64,000 nt of DNA from Pseudoduganella dura (GTDB lineage Bacteria > Pseudomonadota > Gammaproteobacteria > Burkholderiales > Burkholderiaceae_D), in contig NZ_WNWM01000002.1 in the NCBI RefSeq assembly GCF_009727155.1, positions 5,642,001 to 5,706,000 of the forward strand. The letters run 5' to 3'. The position numbers and the translations under genes are program-made. How positions within the stretch are numbered: the stretch's first letter is position 1; each line of letters begins with the position of its first letter. The notes under the pieces are model-generated. The model saw nothing but the letters and a program-made list of their open reading frames with translations. It had not been told where the DNA came from and ran no database searches. This document shows, in pieces, positions 55,347 to 63,837 of this stretch.

Positions 55347-56726
55347 TCAGTCGTCTTTCGCGAACAGGGCGTCGAAAATTGAGGTGTTGCTTTCCATCTG
55401 CGCCTGCAGGGTCTGCAACGTCGTAAACTGGTTCAGGTAGCGGATATAGGCCGTCTCGTATTGCTGGTCGAGGCGCGACTGCCGGTCCAGCAGCGTGCTC
55501 TGCAGCTTCGAATTGACGTCGCGGCGCTTGCCGATCTGGCCCTCGGTCGTGTCGGTCCACTGGTCGGTCAGCTTGTCCAGGTCGCCCATCAGGCCGGACG
55601 GCGTCGTCATGCTGTTGCTGCCCATCAGCTTGTCGAGCGTTTCCGGGTTCAGGGCCACGGCCTTGTTCAGGCGCGCCGTATCGAGCGTCAGCGTACCGTC
55701 GCGCTGGCCCGAGATGCCGAAATTGACCAGCGACAGGCCGTCGACCTTCTGGCGCAGCACCGTCTGCATGCGGGTCTGCAGCGCCTTGATGCCGGCATCC
55801 GCGTGGAACACGCCGGCCGACGTGCCGCTGGCGGCATCGCCGGCATCGGTCAGCGTCTTCAGGGTGCTCACCAGCTTGTTCCAGCCGTCGACGAAGCTCT
55901 GCATGTTGGCGGCCGTGCCGCTGTTGTCGGTTGCCACCGTCAGGGTCACCGGGTCCGTGGATACCTTGGTGAACGTCATCGACACGCCGTCGATCACGTC
56001 GAAGGTATTCGAGGCCTGCGTGATCTCGAGGCCGCCGGCGCCGCCGAGGAACACCACCGCGTCCTTCGCCGCGACCAGTTCCTTGCGGTTGGTCGCCGTG
56101 TCGGACAACGCGTCCTGCAGCGCGCCAGGGGGCAGGGCGCTGGCATCGATCGACACGACGTTCGCCGCGCCCGTGTCGCTGGCCGTCATTACCAGCGTCG
56201 GCACGCCGCCCACCGATACCGTCGAGGCGGTGACTTTCGAGCCGTTGCTGCCGGCCGCCGCATTGATGGCCGCCGCCATTTCCTTCACCGACAGCTCGGT
56301 ATCGCCGCTGGTGTTGGCCGTTGCCAGGTCCACTTCGAACGAGGTGTCGCCGACGGTCACGGTGATCTTGCCGGCCTCGGTCATCGGCGTCGCATCGGAC
56401 AGGCCGCTGTACTGGGCCTGGTTGGCCGTGGCGAGATCCTGCACCACGAACGAATACGTGCCGGCCACGGCCGCGGAGGTCGCGGTGGCGGTGCCCACGG
56501 TGGAACTGAACGTGGCCGACGTCGACACCATCGATTTCTTCAGCGACAGGCTCGACATCGCCGACTCGAAGGCCGACATCGCCGATTTCAGCGTGGTCAG
56601 GCCCTTCTCGGTTGCCGTGGCAACGGTGTTCTGGTTCGTCAGGATCGATTGCCGGCCCGAAATGTATGCCGTGGCCAGCTGGGTCGCGGTGCTCTTCGGA
56701 TCGTACGTGGGGGAATTCAGTGCCAT
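55347..56726 (-). CDS. fliD: Flagellar filament cap protein, FliD
   Basis: Filament cap (HAP2) of 459 residues. The N-terminal coil (YDPKSTATQLATAYISGRQSILTNQNTVATATEKGLTTLKSAM) and C-terminal coil (LLDRQSRLDQQYETAYIRYLNQFTTLQTLQAQMESNTSIFDALF) are typical of FliD; the centre contains a flagellin IN-type motif (DGVSMTFTK). It is preceded by an 87-bp gap with GGAG before the start, so it may have its own promoter in addition to read-through from fliJ. It corresponds to lafB in lateral systems. Confidence 0.94.
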   Translation of the reverse strand: MALNSPTYDPKSTATQLATAYISGRQSILTNQNTVATATEKGLTTLKSAMSAFESAMSSLSLKKSMVSTSATFSSTVGTATATSAAVAGTYSFVVQDLATANQAQYSGLSDATPMTEAGKITVTVGDTSFEVDLATANTSGDTELSVKEMAAAINAAAGSNGSKVTASTVSVGGVPTLVMTASDTGAANVVSIDASALPPGALQDALSDTATNRKELVAAKDAVVFLGGAGGLEITQASNTFDVIDGVSMTFTKVSTDPVTLTVATDNSGTAANMQSFVDGWNKLVSTLKTLTDAGDAASGTSAGVFHADAGIKALQTRMQTVLRQKVDGLSLVNFGISGQRDGTLTLDTARLNKAVALNPETLDKLMGSNSMTTPSGLMGDLDKLTDQWTDTTEGQIGKRRDVNSKLQSTLLDRQSRLDQQYETAYIRYLNQFTTLQTLQAQMESNTSIFDALFAKDD

Positions 56727-56813
56727 TTTCGTGCTCCGCGGAAATTATTTAAGAGTGTACCGTGGTAAGGAGCGACGGAGGCACGTTCCCTATGAAATTA
56801 TTTCTCTGCGGAT

Positions 56814-57248
56814 CTATTTTTGGGACCGAAGCCACACTTGCGTTGCCAGGTCGTCATGCACTTTCCGTTCCTGCACTGCTTCCTTGCCGGCCAGCGCCTT
56901 TTCGTTCTTGTCCAGCACCTGGGTCAGCACTTCGCATTTCACGTACGCGCGGTTGACGGCCAGTTGCGATAACGCCATGTCGGCCTCGTGCATCGTCAGG
57001 TCGAGGCGGTGGCTGTCCGCCATCGCCAGCACGGCCTGCTTGTAGTTGCCGCAATTGGCAGCCAGCGCCAGCGGCAGGCTGCCCGACGCGCCGCTGGCCA
57101 CGGCCAGTTCGTGCAGGCGTTCGAGATTCTTCCTGTAGCGCTCGGCGGTGGCCGCCTTGGCGGCCTGCTCGGTCTGCAGCTTTTCCAGCTCGGTATTGCG
57201 CAGCGCGACCAGCGTGGTCAGGTTCTGGATCAGGTGGCGGTCGGTCAT
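56814..57248 (-). CDS. fliJ: Flagellar export protein, FliJ
   Basis: A 144-residue coiled-coil stalk of the export ATPase. The whole chain is predicted as two long helices (LTTLVALRNTELEKLQTEQAAKAATAERYRKNLERL and LSQLAVNRAYVKCEVLTQVLDKNEKALAGKEAVQERKVHDDL). It overlaps fliI by four bases (ATGA), so it is translated with it. Position and length agree with FliJ; the sequence family is weakly conserved. Confidence 0.85.
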   Translation of the reverse strand: MTDRHLIQNLTTLVALRNTELEKLQTEQAAKAATAERYRKNLERLHELAVASGASGSLPLALAANCGNYKQAVLAMADSHRLDLTMHEADMALSQLAVNRAYVKCEVLTQVLDKNEKALAGKEAVQERKVHDDLATQVWLRSQK

Positions 57249-58555
57249 TTCATCAACCTTTCAATACCTTCGACACAACCGGTGTAGGGCGCGTCTTCCT
57301 TGGTGCCCTGGCACAGGAAATTCTCGATGTGCGGATTGAGCTGCACCGCGCGGTCGGTCACCGGATCGGCGCCCGGCACATAGGCACCCAGCGGGATCAG
57401 GTCGCGCACGCGGTCGTGCCTGGCCATGGCCGCCTTCAGCGCGCGCGCCGCCAGCATGTGTTCCTTGCTGATGATGCCGTTCATGCAGCGGCTGATCGAC
57501 TGGCCCACGTCGATCGCCGGGTAATGGCCGCGCTCGGCGAGCGAGCGGGTCAGCACAATGTGGCCGTCCAGGATCGCCCGCGCGGTGTCCACGATCGGGT
57601 CCTGCTGGTCGTCGCCTTCGGCCAGCACCGTGTAGATCGCGCTCATCGAGCCATTCTGGTTTTCGCCGTTGCCGGCCGATTCGACCAGCTGCGGCAGGTT
57701 CGAGAACACCGAAGGCGGGTAGCCCTTGGTGGCCGGCGGTTCGCCCAGCGCCAGCGCCACTTCGCGCAGCGCCATCGCGTAACGCGTCAGCGAATCGACC
57801 AGCAGCAGCACGTTCTTGCCCTGGTCGCGGTAATGCGCCGCGATCGAGTGGCACAGTTCGGTGGCCATCACGCGCATCATCGGCGATTCGTCGGCCGGCG
57901 CGATCACCAGCACGGCCTTCTTGAGGCCTTCCGGGCCGAGCGACATGTCGACGAATTCGCGCACCTCGCGCGAGCGTTCGCCGATCAGGCCCACGATCAC
58001 CACGTCGGCCACGGTCTGGCGCGTGATGATGCCCAGCAGCACCGATTTGCCGACGCCGGAGCCGGCCATCAGGCCCACGCGCTGGCCCTTGCCCAGCGTG
58101 AGCATGGCATTGATCGCGCGCACGCCCACGTCGAGCGGCTCGTGCACCGGTTTCTTCCTCAGGGGATTGACCCGCGGCGGCTGCATTTCCAGCTCGTGTT
58201 CGCCGGTCAGCCTGCCCAGGCCGTCGATCGGCTCGCCCAGGCCGTTGACCATGCGGCCCAGCCAGCCCTGGCCGATCCGGAGCACGGTTTTCTCGGCCGC
58301 CGGGAGCACGCGGGCGCCGGTCTGCAGGCCGATCGCCTTCTTGAACGGCATCAGGTACGACACCTTGTCGCGAAAGCCCACCACCTGCGCCTCCAGCCAG
58401 TCGCCTTCGACCGTCTCGATCTGGGCGCGCTGGCCGGTGTGCAGCGGGCAACCGACCGCTTCGAGCAGCAGGCCGGACGCGCCGACCAGCCGGCCGGTCG
58501 GCGTGGCCATCGGCACGGCATCGAGTTCCAGGTTGCGCAGCGCGTCGGCAATCAT
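57245..58555 (-). CDS. fliI: Flagellar export ATPase, FliI
   Basis: F1-like ATPase of the flagellar type III system, 436 residues. Walker A GLMAGSGVGKSVLLG and Walker B VLLLVDSLTRYAMALREVALALGEPP are intact, with GLIGERSREVREF (catalytic Glu) and SLGPEGLKKAVLVIAPADESP. The N-terminal barrel and C-terminal GCVEGIERLM are present. It overlaps fliH upstream and fliJ downstream by four bases each. Confidence 0.97.
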   Translation of the reverse strand: MIADALRNLELDAVPMATPTGRLVGASGLLLEAVGCPLHTGQRAQIETVEGDWLEAQVVGFRDKVSYLMPFKKAIGLQTGARVLPAAEKTVLRIGQGWLGRMVNGLGEPIDGLGRLTGEHELEMQPPRVNPLRKKPVHEPLDVGVRAINAMLTLGKGQRVGLMAGSGVGKSVLLGIITRQTVADVVIVGLIGERSREVREFVDMSLGPEGLKKAVLVIAPADESPMMRVMATELCHSIAAHYRDQGKNVLLLVDSLTRYAMALREVALALGEPPATKGYPPSVFSNLPQLVESAGNGENQNGSMSAIYTVLAEGDDQQDPIVDTARAILDGHIVLTRSLAERGHYPAIDVGQSISRCMNGIISKEHMLAARALKAAMARHDRVRDLIPLGAYVPGADPVTDRAVQLNPHIENFLCQGTKEDAPYTGCVEGIERLMK

Positions 58556-59250
58556 TCTTCGTCGTCTTCCTCATTGCCGCCATCGGCGGCCTGCAACTGC
58601 CGATCCACCTGTTCCATCACGGCGGCCAGGCGCTGGGTGCAGCCGGCATCGACTTCGTTGTCGCCGGCGCGGATGCGGCACTCGCCCGGTTCCAGCCGCG
58701 CATCGGCGATCAGGTTCCAGCGCTTGGCGCGCTTCGGGTCCAGTTCGGACACCCGCTTCAGTTCTTCGGGGTTCAGGTAGACATCGATGTCTTCCCGGGT
58801 CGGCGGCATCGACGCGAGCGTTTCGTCGACCAGCGCCATGATCTGCACCGGCTGCAGCGCCAGTTCGGCGCGGATCACCGAGCGGGCCACCTTGGCCACC
58901 AGGTCCACCACTTCCTTGCGCTGCGCCGCGCGGTAGTCGCTGCGCAGCTTCTTCAGGCTTTTCAGCATCGCGTCGATGGGGCGGGCCAGCCCGTCGAGCG
59001 CGACCACGGTCTCGGCCCGGCCTTCCTCGCGTCCGGTGGCGGTGCCGTGCACGCGGCCGGCCTCGTAGCCTTCTTCCTGGCCGCGCTGCAGCCCGATTTC
59101 GTAGCCGTCGCGCTGCCCCTGCTCGAATCCCTCGCTGATCGATGCCTGCCACGCGGCAGGATCGGGCACCGAGCCCGTGCCGCTACCCTGCGCCGCGGGC
59201 GGCGTGTGGTGCGACAGCGGCGGAAAACGGTAGGGGCGGAACTGCTTCAT
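58552..59250 (-). CDS. fliH: Flagellar assembly protein, FliH
   Basis: Regulator of FliI, 232 residues. KQFRPYRFPPL at the N-terminus is the conserved export-gate contact. A Gly/Glu-rich repeat region (EGFEQGQRDGYEIGLQRGQEEGYEAGRVHGTATGREEGR) has the GxxxG-like helix pattern known from FliH. The C-terminal part includes KEVVDLVAKVARSVIRAELAL and NPEELKRVSEL. The start at 59250 overlaps the end of fliG by four bases. The acidic tail is GGNEEDDEE. Confidence 0.92.
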   Translation of the reverse strand: MKQFRPYRFPPLSHHTPPAAQGSGTGSVPDPAAWQASISEGFEQGQRDGYEIGLQRGQEEGYEAGRVHGTATGREEGRAETVVALDGLARPIDAMLKSLKKLRSDYRAAQRKEVVDLVAKVARSVIRAELALQPVQIMALVDETLASMPPTREDIDVYLNPEELKRVSELDPKRAKRWNLIADARLEPGECRIRAGDNEVDAGCTQRLAAVMEQVDRQLQAADGGNEEDDEE

Positions 59251-60290
59251 TCGACCACCGTCTCGGCGAACAGCTGCACCTCGACTTCGCCGGAATCGGC
59301 CAGCGCTTTCACGGTGGTCATGATTTCCGAGCGGGCCGCGTCGATGCGCGATTTCGGCACCGGGCCGGCGCGGCGCATCATGTCTTCGAATGCCTGCGCC
59401 TGGCGCTTGGGCATCGTGCGCAGGACCGCGTCGCGGATCGACGGCTCGGCGCCCTTCAGGGCGATGGCCCACTGCTCCAGCGGCACTTCCTCGATAATGC
59501 GCACCAGCACGGCTTCGGTCTGGGTCGACAGGATCAGGAAGTCGTACATCGACAGCTCGATCTGTTCCACGATCGCCGGGTCATGGGCACGCAGCAGTTC
59601 CACGACCTGCGCGCGGTTGCCCGGCAGGCGGTTGAGGATCTCGGCAACCTGCTTGACGCCTTCCACGCTGGTGCTCTGCATGTCGAACGAGGACAGGCAG
59701 CGGTCGACCAGCTCGTCGAGCTCGGCCAGCAGGTCACGGTCGATCTCGTCCAGGCGAGCCAAGCTCAGCAACACGAGGTCGCGGCCGTCGACCGGCAGGC
59801 CGTCGATGATCTGGCCGGCCAGCGCCGGCGGCACGAACGACAGGAACACTGCCTGGATGCGCACGTGCTCGTTGGCGATGTAGTCGGCCAGCCACTTCGG
59901 CGATGCCCACTGCAGGCGCGCCATCTTGGGACGCAGCTCGTCGCCGTAGATGTTGTTGAGCACGGTGTTGGCGATGTCGCCGCCCAGCGCCAGGTCCAGC
60001 GAGCGCTTCAGGTAGGAGCGCGAGGCGCCATGCACGCCGGACTGCTGGCGGTAATCGTCGAAGAAGGTCTGGATCGCGTTTTTCACGGCCTCGACCTTGA
60101 TGCCGCTCATCCGCGACATGACTTGCGTCACTTCCAGCAATTCCTCGCGCGACAGGCAGCGCAGCACCGCCGCCGCCTGTTCCTCGCCGATCGACAGCAG
60201 CACGATGGCGGCCTGCTCGACGGGCGACAGTACGGCGCCTTCCATCTGCGGGTCGTTCGGATTCGCGTTTACGTTATTGAGCTCGGCCAT
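59247..60290 (-). CDS. fliG: Flagellar motor switch protein, FliG
   Basis: Rotor protein of 347 residues. The N-terminal domain contacts FliF (LSPVEQAAIVLLSIGEEQAAAVLRCLSREEL). The middle domain has an atypical NEHVRIQAVFLSF where most FliGs have the EHPQ motif. The C-terminal torque domain (IIEEVPLEQWAIALKGAEPSIRDAVLRTMPKRQAQAFEDMMRRAGPV) retains the charged face of the torque helix. ATG 60290 overlaps fliF by 17 bases; an upstream in-frame ATG (60326) would overlap by more. The ribosome site is weak, so it probably depends on coupling. Confidence 0.93.
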   Translation of the reverse strand: MAELNNVNANPNDPQMEGAVLSPVEQAAIVLLSIGEEQAAAVLRCLSREELLEVTQVMSRMSGIKVEAVKNAIQTFFDDYRQQSGVHGASRSYLKRSLDLALGGDIANTVLNNIYGDELRPKMARLQWASPKWLADYIANEHVRIQAVFLSFVPPALAGQIIDGLPVDGRDLVLLSLARLDEIDRDLLAELDELVDRCLSSFDMQSTSVEGVKQVAEILNRLPGNRAQVVELLRAHDPAIVEQIELSMYDFLILSTQTEAVLVRIIEEVPLEQWAIALKGAEPSIRDAVLRTMPKRQAQAFEDMMRRAGPVPKSRIDAARSEIMTTVKALADSGEVEVQLFAETVVE

Positions 60291-62046
60291 TTTTCTGCAT
60301 CCACTGTTTGACGACTTCGGCAACACGCTCCGGCTCTTTCTCGGCCAGAACCTTCAGGTGATCGACCATCACATCGACCGGCGAGCCGGCGGGCGGCAGA
60401 TCATAGTTTTCCAGCAGCGGCTGGACCGCGATACCGGCGGTGCCGGACTCGGCGTTCGCCGCCATGCCCGCCGTCGGCGTATTGCCCAGTGCTGCCGGCG
60501 TGACCGCATCGGTGGCCAGCGCCTCGGCCGTACCCGGCAGGGCGGCGGCATCGCCGGCGCGTCGTTCGCTGGCGCCGCGGGTGCCGATCGCGGCCGGTAC
60601 CGGCGCGGCCGGGGCCAGGCTGTTCGTCAGCAGCTTCAGCAGCGGACGCAGGATCAGGAAGTAGCCCAGCAGCGCAGCCAGTGCATAGGCCAGCCAGCCG
60701 CTCATGTCGACGATATTGTCGCGCTCTTCCCACCACTGCACCGGCACCGCCTTCGCCGGGAAGCGCATGGCCGATACCACCAGCGAATCGCCGCGTTCTG
60801 CGTTGATCCCCAGGCCGTTGCGCAGCACCTTGTCGATGTTGGCCAGCTCGGCGGCGGTCCAGCCCGTTTTCGGGTCTGCCGCGGCGGCCTGTGCCAGCAC
60901 GATCGCCACGTTCTGGCGTTCGATGCGGCCTCGGGCACGCTTCGTTTGTACGATACTGCGATCGTAAGCGTACTGGCGCGTGGTTGCGTTCTTGCGGGCG
61001 CTGCCGTCCGGCTGCTGGCCCGGCGCACCGGCGGCGGCGGGATCGGTGCCGGCCGCGCCGGGCGCCGGGGCGCCGGCCGCCGGAGGCGGGCGGTTCGACA
61101 GCGTGCCCGGCACGCCCATCACCATGCGGTTGCGGTCCTGCTCTTCGCGCGTCGCTTCGCTGGTGACCTTCGGCGCTTCGCCGTATTTCTCGACCGTTTC
61201 CTCGACCTTGTCGTTGTCGACCGACGCCGTGACGCTGATCTTGAAGTTGTCGTCGCCCACGATCGGGCCCAGCAGGCCGCGGATATTGCCCTTGATCTCG
61301 TCCTGGACGCGTTTCTGGCTGTCGTTGCCGGCGGCGCTGGCATCGAAGCCGTCCGTCAGGTCCACATGCGAGCTCAGCAGGTTACCGGCCCCGTCCACCA
61401 GGCTGACACGGGCCGGCGCCAGGCTGGCCACGCTGCCGGATACCATGTTGACCACGGCGGCGATCTGTTCCGGTGCCAGGGTGCGGCCCGGCTTCAGGCC
61501 GATCACGACGGCGGCCGACGATTTCTCGCCATCGGACGACACGAACGAAGTCGACTTGGCGATCGACAGGTGGACCCGGGCGCTGGCGATGGCGTCGATC
61601 GTCATGATGCTTTGCGCCAGCTCGCCTTCCAGGCCGCGGCGGAAGCGCACGTCCTGCACGAACTGCGACACGCCCAGCGGATCGTTCTTGTCCATCAGCT
61701 CCAGGCCGGCGGGCAACTGCGCGGTCACGCCCTTGGCCGCCAGCAGCATGCGCACGCGCCCCAGTTCCGATTCGGGCACCAGTACCTGGCCGCTGTCCGG
61801 GTGGATGCGGTAAGGCACTTTTTCGGTGTCGAGCACGGTCATCATGTCGGCCGTGGCGACTTTCTCGCGGGCGCCGAACACGGCCTTGTAGCCGGACTGG
61901 TCCTTCCACAGGAACATCAGCACGATGGCCGTCACGCCGACCGCCAGCAGCAGCATCGGATAGAGGTTCTTGACGAGGGCAGGGGGCATGGCGGGAACGC
62001 CATTGCCACGCCAGCGCCCAAAAGCGGACTTAAGGGTGTTGATCAC
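60274..62046 (-). CDS. fliF: Flagellar MS-ring protein, FliF
   Basis: Base of the flagellar motor, 590 residues. Two membrane helices (LYPMLLLAVGVTAIVLMFLW at about 28-48 and WLAYALAALLGYFLILRPLLKLL at about 450-472) bracket the ring-building motifs (VPYRIHPDSGQVLVPESELGRVRMLLAAKG, SIMTIDAIASARVHLSIAK, GRTLAPEQIAAVVNMVSGSVASL). The cytoplasmic end that binds FliG is short (DVMVDHLKVLAEKEPERVAEVVKQWMQ). The periplasmic loop is Pro/Ala/Gly-rich (NRPPPAAGAPAPGAAGT). Confidence 0.96.
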   Translation of the reverse strand: MINTLKSAFGRWRGNGVPAMPPALVKNLYPMLLLAVGVTAIVLMFLWKDQSGYKAVFGAREKVATADMMTVLDTEKVPYRIHPDSGQVLVPESELGRVRMLLAAKGVTAQLPAGLELMDKNDPLGVSQFVQDVRFRRGLEGELAQSIMTIDAIASARVHLSIAKSTSFVSSDGEKSSAAVVIGLKPGRTLAPEQIAAVVNMVSGSVASLAPARVSLVDGAGNLLSSHVDLTDGFDASAAGNDSQKRVQDEIKGNIRGLLGPIVGDDNFKISVTASVDNDKVEETVEKYGEAPKVTSEATREEQDRNRMVMGVPGTLSNRPPPAAGAPAPGAAGTDPAAAGAPGQQPDGSARKNATTRQYAYDRSIVQTKRARGRIERQNVAIVLAQAAAADPKTGWTAAELANIDKVLRNGLGINAERGDSLVVSAMRFPAKAVPVQWWEERDNIVDMSGWLAYALAALLGYFLILRPLLKLLTNSLAPAAPVPAAIGTRGASERRAGDAAALPGTAEALATDAVTPAALGNTPTAGMAANAESGTAGIAVQPLLENYDLPPAGSPVDVMVDHLKVLAEKEPERVAEVVKQWMQKNGRAQ

Positions 62047-62086
62047 GTCGGACTTTCAGCAGTGAAGATGGGGTGATGCGGCAAAA

Positions 62087-62455
62087 TTACAGCGGCAGCT
62101 TGATGAGCTCGTCGACAGCGCCCATCACCTTGTTGCGCACCTGCATCAGCATCGAGAAGGACAGGCTCGCTTCCTGGCTGGCCAGCATGGCCCCGACCAG
62201 GTCGTCGCTGCGGCCGGCGTCGACATCGGCCATCTTTTCGCCCGCGGCCCGGTCGGCCGCGTTCACGCCCGAGACCGCGCTCATCATGGCCTGGGCGAAT
62301 GAACCGCCGGATTGCCCGGCGGCGGTGTGGGCGCCGAATTCGGCGCCGAATTGCGCGGCAGGCGCGATCGAGCCAGCCTGATGCGCCAGGTCGGAAGCGG
62401 CATTGGTCAGTGCCGCGAGGTCCGCCTTGATCATGCCGGCGATTTCATTTGCCAT
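62087..62455 (-). CDS. fliE: Flagellar hook-basal body adaptor, FliE
   Basis: A small rod adaptor of 122 residues that joins the MS ring and rod. The N-terminal half is Ala/Gly-rich; the C-terminal SFAQAMMSAVSGVNAADRAAGEKMADVDAGRSDDLVGAMLASQEASLSFSMLMQVRNKVMGAVDELIKLPL is FliE-like (core SFSMLMQVRNKVMGAVDEL). GGAG precedes the start by seven bases. It is the first gene of fliEFGHIJ and divergent from fliM. Confidence 0.93.
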   Translation of the reverse strand: MANEIAGMIKADLAALTNAASDLAHQAGSIAPAAQFGAEFGAHTAAGQSGGSFAQAMMSAVSGVNAADRAAGEKMADVDAGRSDDLVGAMLASQEASLSFSMLMQVRNKVMGAVDELIKLPL

Positions 62456-62994
62456 GTGCCATCTCCACTTTCATGCAACGTTGAATGTCGTCCTGCCGGC
62501 GGCTGCGAGCGATCACGAATTTCCGTGATTCAATAAAGCTTGCTGCCGGCTTGCTTATGGGTATCGGTTACCAGCGCTGCAACTTGATACTCACACGTAA
62601 AAACTTCCGATTTTTTCCGATTCCCGTCGAGGGAATGGAAAGGGTGGCCGTTAAATATGGTCACACGGTCGTTATTGGCCAGGTACGAATGGTTGCGCTG
62701 CATTGTTTCTTATGTAAGAAACTTGAATTCGTGGCAAAACTCGTTAAAAATCATGCACTAAGCGCCGATGGAGTAATTGCTGCCCATTTACTGGATTATT
62801 GCTGAGAAACAGCAGTAATTGGCGCCCGATAGAAAGAAGCTTACTGGGTGGCAACACCTCTGTAAAGGGGAATTTCAATCGTGTGCGGTATTGTTGCATG
62901 GCAATAGCTACGGAATTCGGGTATCCTGTGACGCCTGAACCGCTCCCTCGTACCGTTTGCGTTACGATGTGGCGTGCAGAGGGAAAACAACACA
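62456..62994. other. AT-richer divergent promoter region fliE / fliM
   Basis: 539 bp with clearly lower GC than its surroundings and no convincing gene. It must carry the promoters of both flagellar operons. Visible signals are an inverted repeat ATCACG-N6-CGTGAT (62512-62529), direct TTCCGATT repeats at about 62607-62622 and a sigma-28-like element at 62745-62771. In many lateral systems the master activator LafK is encoded here; it is absent. Confidence 0.6.
62745..62771 (+). promoter_or_regulatory. Sigma-28-like element upstream of fliM
   Basis: TAAAAATC, eleven bases, GCCGATGG: five of eight matches to the FliA -35 and six of eight to the -10, with exact N11 spacing. It lies 224 bases before the fliM start, an unusually long leader, so its assignment to fliM is uncertain. 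Confidence 0.3.
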
Positions 62995-63837
62995 ATGACC
63001 ATGCTAACCACCACCGCACCGCACCAGGTACTGGACCCGAGCCTGCTGGGCCGCCCGGTCCACCGGCTGCCGCAGTTCGCGGCGCAGCTGCGCGACGATC
63101 TCGTTGCCGCGCTGCGCCTGCCTGCGAGCCGGCGTTACTGGGGCGGTTCCGAGCTTGAACAGGTAGGCTTCTCGCAGCTGAGCGGCAACGAGGCCCGCAT
63201 GCGCTGGCAACATTTCGCCGCCGCCGGCGGCACGATCGGTTTCGCGATCGAGCGCCGGATGCTGCTGGCGGTACTGGACCAGCGCTACGGCGCCACCAAG
63301 CCCGCCGAACCGGCCGCCGACGAGAGCACGGTGCGTGTCACCGCCACGGAAGAGCGGTTGAGTGTTGCGTTGGGACAACAGCTGGCGGCGATCGTGGCTT
63401 CCCGCATCGCCGTCAACCTGGGCGGCCAGGCGGTGAGCGGGCCGCTGCCGGCCGTGCCCGGAACCCAGCCGGGCAAGGGCACCTGGATCGTCACGATGAA
63501 TGTGCGCGCCGGAGATACCGCAGGCAAGGTATTGTTTGCACTGGATAAGGATTTGATATCCGAGGTGCTGCGCGCGCTGGCGCCGGAGCGCGACGTGCGC
63601 CCGAAGGGGCACAAGCCGGCGGCGCCGCTGGCGCAACGGCTGCAGGTCGCGCTGAACGGCCGGCTGGTGAGCAAGGAAGTCACGCTCGGCACGCTGTTCG
63701 ACCTGAGGATAGGAGACGTGATACCGATCAGCCTGCACAGGGCGGATGTAATGCTCGAAGATTCCCGGCTGTACACCGCCGTGGTCACGGAGCACAACGG
63801 AAAACTGTGCCTGACCTCTTTTGAAGACATCGAATGA
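62995..63837 (+). CDS. fliM: Flagellar motor switch protein FliM, short lateral type
   Basis: A FliM/FliN-family switch protein of 280 residues, about 50 shorter than chemotactic FliM. The N-terminal CheY-binding helix (LSQxEIDALL) is missing; the chain starts with TAPHQVLDPSLLGRPVHRLPQFAAQL. A central part (FAIERRMLLAVLDQRYGA) is followed by a C-terminal surface-presentation domain (KEVTLGTLFDLRIGDVIPISLHRADVMLEDSRLYTAVVTEHNGKLCLTSF). This fits lateral FliM, which does not take the usual CheY signal in the same way. GAGGG lies 11 bases before the chosen ATG 62995; an in-frame GTG at 62974 lacks a site. It overlaps fliN by four bases. Confidence 0.88.
   Translation: MTMLTTTAPHQVLDPSLLGRPVHRLPQFAAQLRDDLVAALRLPASRRYWGGSELEQVGFSQLSGNEARMRWQHFAAAGGTIGFAIERRMLLAVLDQRYGATKPAEPAADESTVRVTATEERLSVALGQQLAAIVASRIAVNLGGQAVSGPLPAVPGTQPGKGTWIVTMNVRAGDTAGKVLFALDKDLISEVLRALAPERDVRPKGHKPAAPLAQRLQVALNGRLVSKEVTLGTLFDLRIGDVIPISLHRADVMLEDSRLYTAVVTEHNGKLCLTSFEDIE

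Noticed and set aside
62485..62805. A 106-codon open frame in the fliE-fliM gap
   Set aside because: No ribosome site and no family resemblance; it lies in an AT-richer control region and overlaps the fliM promoter candidates.
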